Origin: SMYC01 sp963578475
GTDB lineage: Bacteria > Acidobacteriota > Vicinamibacteria > Marinacidobacterales > SMYC01
Assembly: GCA_963578475.1 (NCBI GenBank)
Contig: CAUZCL010000008.1
Span: 62,001-126,000 of the forward strand
DNA length: 64,000 bases
Reading direction: 5' to 3'
Below are positions 17,591 through 25,530 of this stretch, piece by piece. Made by a program: the position numbers and the translations under genes. Position 1 is the first letter of the stretch. Every line of letters starts with the position of its first letter. Under the pieces are notes generated by a model. The model had not been told where the DNA came from and ran no database searches. It saw nothing but the letters and a program-made list of their open reading frames with translations.

Positions 17591-18988
17591 ATGCGTTTTG
17601 TCTTCGCTGTTCTCATCCTTGTCCTTCCCTCGACGCTTCTCGCCTCCGAATGGTCGCGTTTTCGCGGGCCGAACGGAACCGGCGTCGTCGACACCGACAA
17701 GCTTCCGCTTCACTTCGGTCCGTCCCAAAACGTTGTGTGGAAGACGCCACTTCCTCCCGGACATTCGTCTCCAATCCTCACCGAAGAAAGGATCTTCCTG
17801 ACGGCGTTCGAAGACGAGACTCTCTTCACTTATTGTATCGATCGCGGAACCGGCGAGATCTTGTGGCGAAGAGAAGCACCCCGCACACGCGTCACGGATT
17901 TCGACGCCCGCAATAACTCCGCATCGCCGAGCCCTGTGGTCGACGACAAGAGCGTTTTCGTCTTTTTTTCCGACTTTGGACTTCTTGCCTATGACTTCGA
18001 AGGCGAGGAACTCTGGCGATTCGCCGTCGAAGACTTCGACAACATTTACGGGATGGGGGCCTCGCCCATCCTCGCGGGCGACCACGTCGTCCTCGTATGC
18101 GACCAGGCCACGAACTCCTACATCATCGCGCTCGACAAGAGGCGTGGGAAAGTCGTCTGGCGAAAGCGCCGCCCCGAAGCCAAGAGCGGTCACTCGACGC
18201 CCGTGCTCCACGAGACCAAGGACGGATTACTCGAGATCCTGGTCCCCGGTTCGTTTCTTCTGACCTCCTACGCCGCCAAGACCGGTGAGAAGCTTTGGTG
18301 GGTGAGCGGTCTTTCGTTCGAGATGAAGTCGACGCCCGTTCTCGCCGGCGACATGCTATACATCAACGGCTATGGTGCGCCGGAGAACCAACCAGGGCGC
18401 GACGTCGTGGCCGCTCCGTTTACGGAGGTCGAGCCGAACGGTGATGGATTGCTTACTCAAGAGGAGGCCACGGGACATGTGCGCTCGTGGTTTGGCTTCG
18501 TTGACCTGAACGCTGACGGGCGCCTCGACGCGGCCGAGTATGACTACTACGTCGCGGCGCTCGCGTCGAAGAACGGTATTCTCGCGGTCCGCATAGGCGG
18601 TGAAGGCGACATGACGGAGCACAACGTGGTGTGGACCTATCACAAGCGTGTCCCCCAGCTCCCGTCGCCTCTTTTTTATTGGGATGTTCTGTACATGGTG
18701 AATGACGGCGGGATCGTCACGACGCTCGAGCCAGAAACAGGGAGCATCATCGCGCAGGGACGCCTCAAAGGCGCCGTCGACAACTATTACGCCTCGCCCG
18801 TCGCGGCGGACGGCAAGATCTTCATGGCGAGCCAGCTCGGGAAAGTCGCGGTGCTCAGTCCTGCGGGCGATCTGGAAGTGCTGGCGGTCAATGACCTCGA
18901 CGATTTGATCCACGCAACACCTGCCATTGGCGACGGGCGCCTGTACATACGCACCCGCAACACGCTCTATTGCTTTGGGCGAGAGTGA
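17591..18988 (+). CDS. PQQ-like beta-propeller protein with an EF-hand-like insert (copy 4)
   Basis: A 465-residue exported protein with signal peptide MRFVFAVLILVLPSTLLA. The propeller starts at WSRFRGPNGTGVVD and has blades such as TGEILWRREA, GEELWRFAVED, GKVVWRKRRPE and TGEKLWWVSG. Between blades, around residues 278-318, an insert reads VEPNGDGLLTQEEATG then FVDLNADGRLDAAEYDYY. The second half has the DxNxDGxxxxxE calcium loop of an EF-hand and the first half is a weaker copy. Calcium-dependent stability is a reasonable inference. The stop at 18986-18988 nearly overlaps the next start, so the two genes are coupled. Confidence 0.85.
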   Translation: MRFVFAVLILVLPSTLLASEWSRFRGPNGTGVVDTDKLPLHFGPSQNVVWKTPLPPGHSSPILTEERIFLTAFEDETLFTYCIDRGTGEILWRREAPRTRVTDFDARNNSASPSPVVDDKSVFVFFSDFGLLAYDFEGEELWRFAVEDFDNIYGMGASPILAGDHVVLVCDQATNSYIIALDKRRGKVVWRKRRPEAKSGHSTPVLHETKDGLLEILVPGSFLLTSYAAKTGEKLWWVSGLSFEMKSTPVLAGDMLYINGYGAPENQPGRDVVAAPFTEVEPNGDGLLTQEEATGHVRSWFGFVDLNADGRLDAAEYDYYVAALASKNGILAVRIGGEGDMTEHNVVWTYHKRVPQLPSPLFYWDVLYMVNDGGIVTTLEPETGSIIAQGRLKGAVDNYYASPVAADGKIFMASQLGKVAVLSPAGDLEVLAVNDLDDLIHATPAIGDGRLYIRTRNTLYCFGRE

Positions 18989-18990
18989 GC

Positions 18991-21123
18991 ATGTTCTGGC
19001 TTGTAGCGCTCCTCCTTATCCAAAACGGTGAGGACCTCCACGAAGCCGCGCGGCGAGGCGATCTTGCGAGAGCGTGGGCACTCATCGAGCAAGGCGTCGA
19101 CGTCAATGCGCGGAATCGCTATGGCGCGACGGCACTTTTCTTCGCTGCAGAAAAAGGCGACCTCGACATGGTGACGCTCCTCGTGGAGCACGGAGCACGC
19201 CTCGACATTGAAGACAGCTTCTACAACATGAGCGCGCTCAGCCGTGCTTTGAGCGGTGAGCATTTCGACGTCGCGCGGTTTCTACTCTCTCGCGGCTCGC
19301 CGGGCGCGGACGCCGTTCTACATGTGGGCGTCGCGAACGAGGACCAGGCGCTCGTCGAGGCTGCTCTCGCGGGAGACTTAACACGCCCAGCCTTCGACCG
19401 CGCTCTAGCGATTGCGGCGGGAGACGTTCGCGCACTTCTCGAGGCCGCCAAAGCTCCAGCCGGCGCACCCGCCGCGCCCGTAGAGCTCTCGCCGGTAGAG
19501 CTCTCGCGCGAGGAGCTCGAGCGCTTTACCGGCGGCTATGAAAATGAATCCGAGCGTCGGTCTCTCACGATTGCTCTACGTGACGGGGCGCTCGAAGTGT
19601 CGGGAGATCTTTCCGTGCGGCTTCGTCCGAAAGGCGAGCAACGCTTCGAAGTTATCGGCAGCGACGCCGAAGTCTTTTTTGGAGGCCGTGGCGGTATGAT
19701 TGAGCGCCTCGTCCTTCGCCAGGGCGAGACCTCCACTACCTTTCGCCCGCTCGACGAATCGGAGGCTCGTGGGGAGGCGGCTCCTGTCGACAACCCGAAC
19801 GTCGTCGTTTCGACAGACGTTGCCAGCTCCGCCCGCGCGCCGGCCGCTCCGTGGCCAGGATTCCGCGGTCCGAACCGATCCGGTATTGCGGACGGGCAGG
19901 GCGTGCCGATCGAGTGGGATGCCGAGACAGGGAAGCACATCCGTTTCAAAACAGAGCTTCCGGGCTTCAGCGTGTCGAGCCCGGTCATTTGGGGCGAGCG
20001 CATCTTTGTTTTGACCGCGGTAAGCGGCGCCGGGAACGACACCTTTCGGACCGGCCTCTACGGGGACGTCACTCCGGTGGAAGATCTCTCAGAGCATCGC
20101 TGGCTTCTCTACGCCTTGAGCACCACGGACGGTGCGATTGTCTGGGAGCGCGAGCTTCACAGGGGTGAGCCGGGAACGAAGCGGCATCCCAAGTCGAGCC
20201 AAGCCAATGCGACGCCGGTGACGGACGGCAAGCACGTCGTGACCGTGCTCGGCTCGGTCGGTCTCTTGCTTTGCTACGACGTCGACGGAAACCTTCTCTG
20301 GAAGAAAGACATCGGAGTCCTCAACGCAGGCTGGTTCTACGATCCGGATTATCAGTGGGGGCACTCAAGCTCGCCCATTATCTACGGCGACACAGTGATT
20401 CTGCAGGCGGACCTCCACAACGGATCGTTTCTCGCCGCCTATGACCTCGATAGCGGGGAAGAAGTCTGGCGAACGCCGCGGGACGAGGTTATCCCGACAT
20501 TCAGCACCCCGGCGGTGTATCACGGCGAGATGCGCGATGAGCTCATCACCAACGGCACCGTGATCCGCGGCTACGACCCCAAGACGGGCGAGCTTCTCTG
20601 GTTTCTCGGCCCCAACTCCGAAATCCCGATCGGCGTGCCCGTGGTAACCGAAGATCTCATCTACGTAACCGCGGGCTACCCGCCCATCCGACCCATCTAT
20701 GCCATCCGTCCAGGAAGCCGCGGAGACCTCGCGCTGCCCGAAGGTGTCGACAAGAGCGAAGCACTCGCGTGGAGCAAGAACCGCGGCGGCACCTACATAC
20801 CGTCTCCACTCGTCTATCGCGGACACTTCTACACGAACGCCAATAATGGCCGCTTGACGTGCTACGACGCGGTGACGGGGGAGCGCGTCTACCGCGCACG
20901 CATTGGTGGTGTCGGCGGCTCCTACGCGGCATCGCCGGTGGCCGCGGATGGACGTCTCTACTTCACTAACGAGGAAGGGGACACCTTCGTCGTGCGTGCA
21001 GGAGATGAGTACGAGCTTCTCGCAAAAAACGGCGTGGACGGGACGGTGCTATCCACGCCCGCAGCTTCGAACGGGCTTCTAGTCATCCGCACGCTAACGC
21101 ATGTATACGGGATTTCCGAATAA
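18991..21123 (+). CDS. ankyrin-repeat / PQQ-like beta-propeller fusion protein (copy 5)
   Basis: A 710-residue fusion. ATG 18991 follows the previous stop by two bases; GTG 18985 is in frame too. A short hydrophobic start (MFWLVALLLIQNG) suggests export. Residues ~15-145 are ankyrin repeats (EDLHEAARRGDLARAWALIE, NRYGATALFFAAEKGD, VEHGARLD). Residues ~165-260 form a small beta domain (ELERFTGGYENESERRSLTI, TTFRPLDE) like the DUF3471-type C-terminal domain of serine hydrolases. From ~290 a full propeller follows, opening PWPGFRGPNRSGIADGQG. Ankyrin modules joined to an exported propeller is an unusual order; a protein-interaction scaffold is the likely role. Confidence 0.83.
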   Translation: MFWLVALLLIQNGEDLHEAARRGDLARAWALIEQGVDVNARNRYGATALFFAAEKGDLDMVTLLVEHGARLDIEDSFYNMSALSRALSGEHFDVARFLLSRGSPGADAVLHVGVANEDQALVEAALAGDLTRPAFDRALAIAAGDVRALLEAAKAPAGAPAAPVELSPVELSREELERFTGGYENESERRSLTIALRDGALEVSGDLSVRLRPKGEQRFEVIGSDAEVFFGGRGGMIERLVLRQGETSTTFRPLDESEARGEAAPVDNPNVVVSTDVASSARAPAAPWPGFRGPNRSGIADGQGVPIEWDAETGKHIRFKTELPGFSVSSPVIWGERIFVLTAVSGAGNDTFRTGLYGDVTPVEDLSEHRWLLYALSTTDGAIVWERELHRGEPGTKRHPKSSQANATPVTDGKHVVTVLGSVGLLLCYDVDGNLLWKKDIGVLNAGWFYDPDYQWGHSSSPIIYGDTVILQADLHNGSFLAAYDLDSGEEVWRTPRDEVIPTFSTPAVYHGEMRDELITNGTVIRGYDPKTGELLWFLGPNSEIPIGVPVVTEDLIYVTAGYPPIRPIYAIRPGSRGDLALPEGVDKSEALAWSKNRGGTYIPSPLVYRGHFYTNANNGRLTCYDAVTGERVYRARIGGVGGSYAASPVAADGRLYFTNEEGDTFVVRAGDEYELLAKNGVDGTVLSTPAASNGLLVIRTLTHVYGISE

Positions 21124-21164
21124 GCGCTAAAGTTCCCCGGGACGTTCTGGAGGTAAACGAACGA

Positions 21165-22421
21165 ATGAAGGCGTTACCCTTACTCATAGTCGTGACGACA
21201 CTCGTAAGCTCCGTACTCGCCGAGGACTGGCCGCAATGGCGGGGGCCCACGGGCGACGGCATCAGCGGCGAGACCGGACTTCCTAGTGTCTGGAGCACGA
21301 CGAAGAACGTCGCGTGGCGGATCCCCATGCCCGACCGTACCGGCGCGACGCCCATCATCTGGGGCGAGACCGTTTTCCTGAACGTGGCCGGTGGAGGCGA
21401 GCTCCATCTTTGGGCGCTCGACCGCAAGGACGGACGCATCAAGTGGAAGAAGTTTCTGAGCGGCGGCGATCACCGCGAGCGCAAACAAAACATGTCATCG
21501 CCGTCGCCGGTAACGGATGGCAAGCACGTTTGGGTGATGACGGGGACCGGCATCTTGAAGTCCGTCGACTTCGACGGCAATGAGCTCTGGTCGCGCAACA
21601 TCCCGGCTGATTACGGTAAGTTCGGCCTCAACTGGGGCTATGCATCGTCGCCGCTTCTGTTCCAAGGCGCACTCTACTTGCCCGTGCTGCACGGCATGAA
21701 GACCGACGAGCCGTCTTATCTCTTGCGCATCGACGCCGCAACGGGAAAGACGGTCTGGCGGGTCGAGCGGTTGACGGACGCCATCCGCGAATCCCCGGAT
21801 GCCTACATCACGCCCGCGCTTCTGGAATATGACGGCAAGCACGAGATCGTACTAACGGGCGGTGACGTCGTGACTGGCCACGACCTAGAGACGGGCAGAG
21901 AGCTTTGGAGAGCCGATGGGCTCAACCCGAACAACGATCGTAATTACCGCATCATCGCCTCTCCGGTCGTCATGGACGGCATCATCTACGCACCGACCCG
22001 CGTGCGCCCCATGCTCGCCCTCAAAGCGGGAGGCCGCGGCGACATCACGACGAGCCATCTGCTGTGGACCTTCAACAATGGTCCAGACGTTCCGACACCC
22101 GTTACGGACGGCAAGTATCTCTATGTCGTGAACGACCGCGGCGTGACGTTCAATCTCGATGCGAAGACCGGCGAGGTCATTTGGGGTTCGAAGCGTATCG
22201 CGGCTGGAACCTACAGCTCGTCGCCCGTGCTCGCGGACGGGAAGGTCTACATAACGAACGAAGACGGGGTGACCACGGTCATGAAGGCGGGAGCCGAGTT
22301 CGGCGTGATCGCGGAGAACGATCTCGAGAGCTACACGTTGAGCTCCGTCGCCGTTTCCCAAGGGCAACTGTTCTTGAGGAACGCCGATTTTCTTTATTGT
22401 ATTGGCGACAGGCGTCCCTAG
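21165..22421 (+). CDS. PQQ-like beta-propeller repeat protein (copy 6)
   Basis: A 418-residue exported propeller; ATG 21165 starts a signal peptide (KALPLLIVVTTLVSSVLA). Opening motif DWPQWRGPTGDGISGETGLP, then blades DGRIKWKKFLSG, GNELWSRNIPA, TGKTVWRVERL, TGRELWRADG, HLLWTFNNGP and TGEVIWGSKR. No extra domain. It is third in the rightward run, 41 bp after copy 5. The closeness in motif to copies 3-5 suggests local duplication; whether all six act on the same process is unknown. Confidence 0.87.
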   Translation: MKALPLLIVVTTLVSSVLAEDWPQWRGPTGDGISGETGLPSVWSTTKNVAWRIPMPDRTGATPIIWGETVFLNVAGGGELHLWALDRKDGRIKWKKFLSGGDHRERKQNMSSPSPVTDGKHVWVMTGTGILKSVDFDGNELWSRNIPADYGKFGLNWGYASSPLLFQGALYLPVLHGMKTDEPSYLLRIDAATGKTVWRVERLTDAIRESPDAYITPALLEYDGKHEIVLTGGDVVTGHDLETGRELWRADGLNPNNDRNYRIIASPVVMDGIIYAPTRVRPMLALKAGGRGDITTSHLLWTFNNGPDVPTPVTDGKYLYVVNDRGVTFNLDAKTGEVIWGSKRIAAGTYSSSPVLADGKVYITNEDGVTTVMKAGAEFGVIAENDLESYTLSSVAVSQGQLFLRNADFLYCIGDRRP

Positions 22422-22538
22422 GCTCTAACCCGTCAGAAGCGAGGATTTTGTTCGCGTTTTAGAATTCAATAGGTACGACGGACGCATTCGGTAGGTTTCG
22501 CCTTTTCACTTACCTTAGATTCAGTAAGCTCGGCCCGT

Positions 22539-24476
22539 TCACGGCACGGTCTTCTTTCTGCCGTACTGCCGGACGATGACGATAACCAGCAACACGAACC
22601 CTGCTGCGTTGGCCACGGACAACCCTACGCCCGCGAAGCTCACGTCACGGCCGGGGTAGAACAGAAGCGCTGCCGCGATGATGAGTACGGCGCGCATGGC
22701 CGCTGAGAGCGCTCCGCCGAAATAGCCCGCGATAGCGGCGGCAAGGGGCACGATGCCTGTGATGGCGATCGCCGAAGCGAGAAAGGGACGTAAGAAGCCG
22801 ACCTCTGATCCGTCCGCGCTCAACAATAAGAGCTCGGGGCGGAAGACGAACATGAAAGGGAGCGTGAACCCCACGAGGGCGAAGCGAAAAGCGGCGAGCG
22901 CGGCGCTCATGATGTGGCAATCCGCTATAGACGCCGCCGCATAGGCTGCGAGTGCGACCGGCGGAGTCACCATGGACATCATCCCGAAATAGAAGATGAA
23001 AAAATGTGCGGCGAGTGGCACGACCCCGAGCTTTCCGATAATGGGCCCGATGAGGGTGGCCATCAAAAGATAGCAGACCGCCGACGGCAAGCCCATGCCG
23101 AGGACGATCGATCCAACCATAATGAGAGTTAGCGCGAGGAGCAAATTATCGCCAGCAATCATCAGGATCGTCGACGGAAACTTGGTGCCGATTCCGGTCA
23201 GAGTGACGACGCCGAGAATGATGCCGACTGACGCCGCCGCGGCCACCAGTGGGACGCCGCCTCTCGCCGTTTTCGCGAATGCTTTTTCGACCGACCGCCA
23301 GCTGAGACGTGTTCGCTCGTTCAAAAAGCTGAGGACGATTACGAGCAGAAGCGCGACGCTGACCGATCGGAACACGGTATAGCCGGCTACGATAAAGCCC
23401 ACGAGCGCAGACAGTGCCAGTGCAAAAAGAAACCCTTCATAGCGAAAGCTCGAGCTCTCGGGCACGGCACTGTCCTTCGGCTCGATGTCGCCGGCACCGA
23501 TGCGCTGCGAATAGAAGTGCACGATCAGAAAAAGCGCAAGGTAATAGATGAACGCGGGGATGAGCGCCGCACGGATGATCTGCAAATAAGTCACGGGCGG
23601 TGTCACGAGCTCGAGCATCATATAGGCGCCCGCACCCATGACGGGGGGCACGAGCGCGCCACCCGAGCTCGCCGCCGCGGTCACGCCGGCTGCGAGATGC
23701 GGGCGAAAGCCGATGCTGCGCATGAGCGGGATCGTGAACGTTCCTGTTGTCGCTGTGTTCGCGACCGCGCTTCCTGAAAGCGAGCCCATGAGTCCGCTGC
23801 TCAAGACCGCAACTTTCGCCGCCCCCCCAGGGCTCTTTCGGAACAAGCGTTTCGCGAGATCCACGATGAAACCGGTCGCTCCGGTCGCTTCTAGAAAAGC
23901 CCCAAAGAGCACGAACAAGAAGACGTAGGAGAACATCACCTTGAGCGCGATGCCGAACACGCCTTGGCTGTGAAGAAAGGTCTGAGCGACGATGCGCTCG
24001 ATCGAGTAGCCGCGATGGGGAAAGAGCCAAGTGGGAAACGAAGAGCCGCTGAGGGAGTAGATAAGAAAGATGGACGCGAGAACAGGAATCGCCCATCCGA
24101 GGCAGCGCCGGGTCGCCTCCAGGACGATGAGAACACCGAGGCCTCCGACGAAGAAATCGAGCGCCGACTCGGCGCCCGCACGGTCGCCGAGCGACAAGCC
24201 TCCCGTCCAGATCAAGCGGAACGCCGGCTCCGTTTGCACCACGACGTAGAGACAGACGAACACGGCGGCGAGGCCCGAGACCAAGTCGACGAGCCACGCC
24301 GCCTTATGCTCGAAGCCTATTGGAAACAAGAGAAAGCAAAGAGAAAGGCCGAAGAGCCCGAAAATAGCCAGCTGCGATTGCGGTGAGAGCTGGGCGTAGT
24401 TCACTTCCGCAAGAACGAAAAGGGACAGAGCGACCCCAAGCGCTCGAACAAGATGCCCGCGGATCGAGCTGGGCAT
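22539..24476 (-). CDS. TRAP transporter permease, fused 4TM/12TM type
   Basis: A 645-residue membrane protein combining the small (DctQ) and large (DctM) TRAP subunits. ATG 24476 is 7 bases after the stop of the solute-binding gene. Many hydrophobic helices are visible from residue 10 to the end. Typical DctM stretches include GLMGSLSGSAVANTATTGTF, GGALVPPVMGAGAYMM, GSIVLGMGLPSAVCYLLMA and FYFGMMSMVTPPVALAAYAA. TRAP systems import organic acids using an ion gradient. With the TAXI-type binding protein upstream it makes a complete importer; the ligand is not predictable, though TAXI systems have been linked to dicarboxylates and amino acids. Confidence 0.92.
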   Translation of the reverse strand: MPSSIRGHLVRALGVALSLFVLAEVNYAQLSPQSQLAIFGLFGLSLCFLLFPIGFEHKAAWLVDLVSGLAAVFVCLYVVVQTEPAFRLIWTGGLSLGDRAGAESALDFFVGGLGVLIVLEATRRCLGWAIPVLASIFLIYSLSGSSFPTWLFPHRGYSIERIVAQTFLHSQGVFGIALKVMFSYVFLFVLFGAFLEATGATGFIVDLAKRLFRKSPGGAAKVAVLSSGLMGSLSGSAVANTATTGTFTIPLMRSIGFRPHLAAGVTAAASSGGALVPPVMGAGAYMMLELVTPPVTYLQIIRAALIPAFIYYLALFLIVHFYSQRIGAGDIEPKDSAVPESSSFRYEGFLFALALSALVGFIVAGYTVFRSVSVALLLVIVLSFLNERTRLSWRSVEKAFAKTARGGVPLVAAAASVGIILGVVTLTGIGTKFPSTILMIAGDNLLLALTLIMVGSIVLGMGLPSAVCYLLMATLIGPIIGKLGVVPLAAHFFIFYFGMMSMVTPPVALAAYAAASIADCHIMSAALAAFRFALVGFTLPFMFVFRPELLLLSADGSEVGFLRPFLASAIAITGIVPLAAAIAGYFGGALSAAMRAVLIIAAALLFYPGRDVSFAGVGLSVANAAGFVLLVIVIVRQYGRKKTVP

Positions 24477-24483
24477 AGACGAG

Positions 24484-25461
24484 CTAACTTTCGTCGTCCG
24501 TTTCGGGCCAAATCCCAATCTCGCGATAGAAGCGGATCGCGCCCGAATGGAACTCGACGCCCGTGTCCCGGACAACGTTTCCGGGGTTGATGAAATTGCC
24601 GGCCGGATGTTTCTCGGTGACGCTCTCGCGGTTTTGGTAGATGGTTTTGGTGATCTGGTAGATCAGCTCTTCGTTCGCCTTTGCAGAGGCAATGAGATGC
24701 ATCGAGCCGACATCGAGGCCGTGATAGTCCTCGTCTTGGCCGCGATAGGTGCCCGCGGGGACGGTGTGTTCGTAGAAGAACGGAAAGTTGGCGACGAGCT
24801 CGGCGCGTGCCCCCATGTCGAAGGGCACGAGCAAGATGTCTTGTGACGTGGATGCCTGCACGATGGACGCGGTGGGAACAGCTCCGCCCAGAAACGCCGC
24901 CACCGCCGAACCGTCCGCCAAGTTGTCGACCGCGCCTGCTTGCGTGTTGTTGAGAGGCGTGAAGTCATCATAGGTCACCCCGTGCGCTTCGACGATCGGC
25001 CGGACGAAGGATTTCCACCCGGCACCCGCGGGACCTACGACCGCGCGTTTGCCCCGGATATCCGCAATCGACGCGACGCCCGAGTCGCGGGGTGCTACGA
25101 ACATCGCGACATTCGGCGCGAGCGTCATTACGGAACGCAAACCGTAAGCCTTTTCCCAGAGGCCTTCGCCGCGCACGGCGAAATAGGTAATGGCCGCGTT
25201 CGATAGCGCGATGTCGAGCTCTCCCGATTCGAGACGGCGGATGTTCTCCTGCGAGCCCTTCGTCGCCTCGGAGGTGACCTCCCAACCCGGTCCGTATTGG
25301 TTGAGCACTTCACCGAGTGCTCCTCCGACAACGAAGAAAGCACCTCCGGGAGGCGCCGTGCCGATGCTGACGAAACGCAGGCTCGAAGTCGAGTCTTCGC
25401 CTCCGCTACCGCAAGCGGTCAGCGCGACGAGTGCGAGTACCGAATAAACTATCTTGGACAT
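24484..25461 (-). CDS. TAXI family TRAP transporter solute-binding lipoprotein
   Basis: A 325-residue extracytoplasmic solute receptor. ATG 25461 gives a lipoprotein signal (IVYSVLALVALTACGSGG, Cys at 16). TAXI features: FVSIGTAPPGGAFFVVGGAL near the N-terminus, ELDIALSNAAITYFAVRG, GKRAVVGPAGAGWKSFVRPI and IYQITKTIYQN near the end. It captures substrate and delivers it to the fused permease encoded 7 bp downstream. Gene order (receptor first, permease second) is usual. Lipid anchoring keeps the receptor at the membrane. Confidence 0.92.
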   Translation of the reverse strand: MSKIVYSVLALVALTACGSGGEDSTSSLRFVSIGTAPPGGAFFVVGGALGEVLNQYGPGWEVTSEATKGSQENIRRLESGELDIALSNAAITYFAVRGEGLWEKAYGLRSVMTLAPNVAMFVAPRDSGVASIADIRGKRAVVGPAGAGWKSFVRPIVEAHGVTYDDFTPLNNTQAGAVDNLADGSAVAAFLGGAVPTASIVQASTSQDILLVPFDMGARAELVANFPFFYEHTVPAGTYRGQDEDYHGLDVGSMHLIASAKANEELIYQITKTIYQNRESVTEKHPAGNFINPGNVVRDTGVEFHSGAIRFYREIGIWPETDDES

Positions 25462-25530
25462 CGGCGGGGATGATAGTGGGGCACTACGGTCGAAGCAAGC
25501 CCTCATCGTCATCAATCAGGCGCGCCCAAC

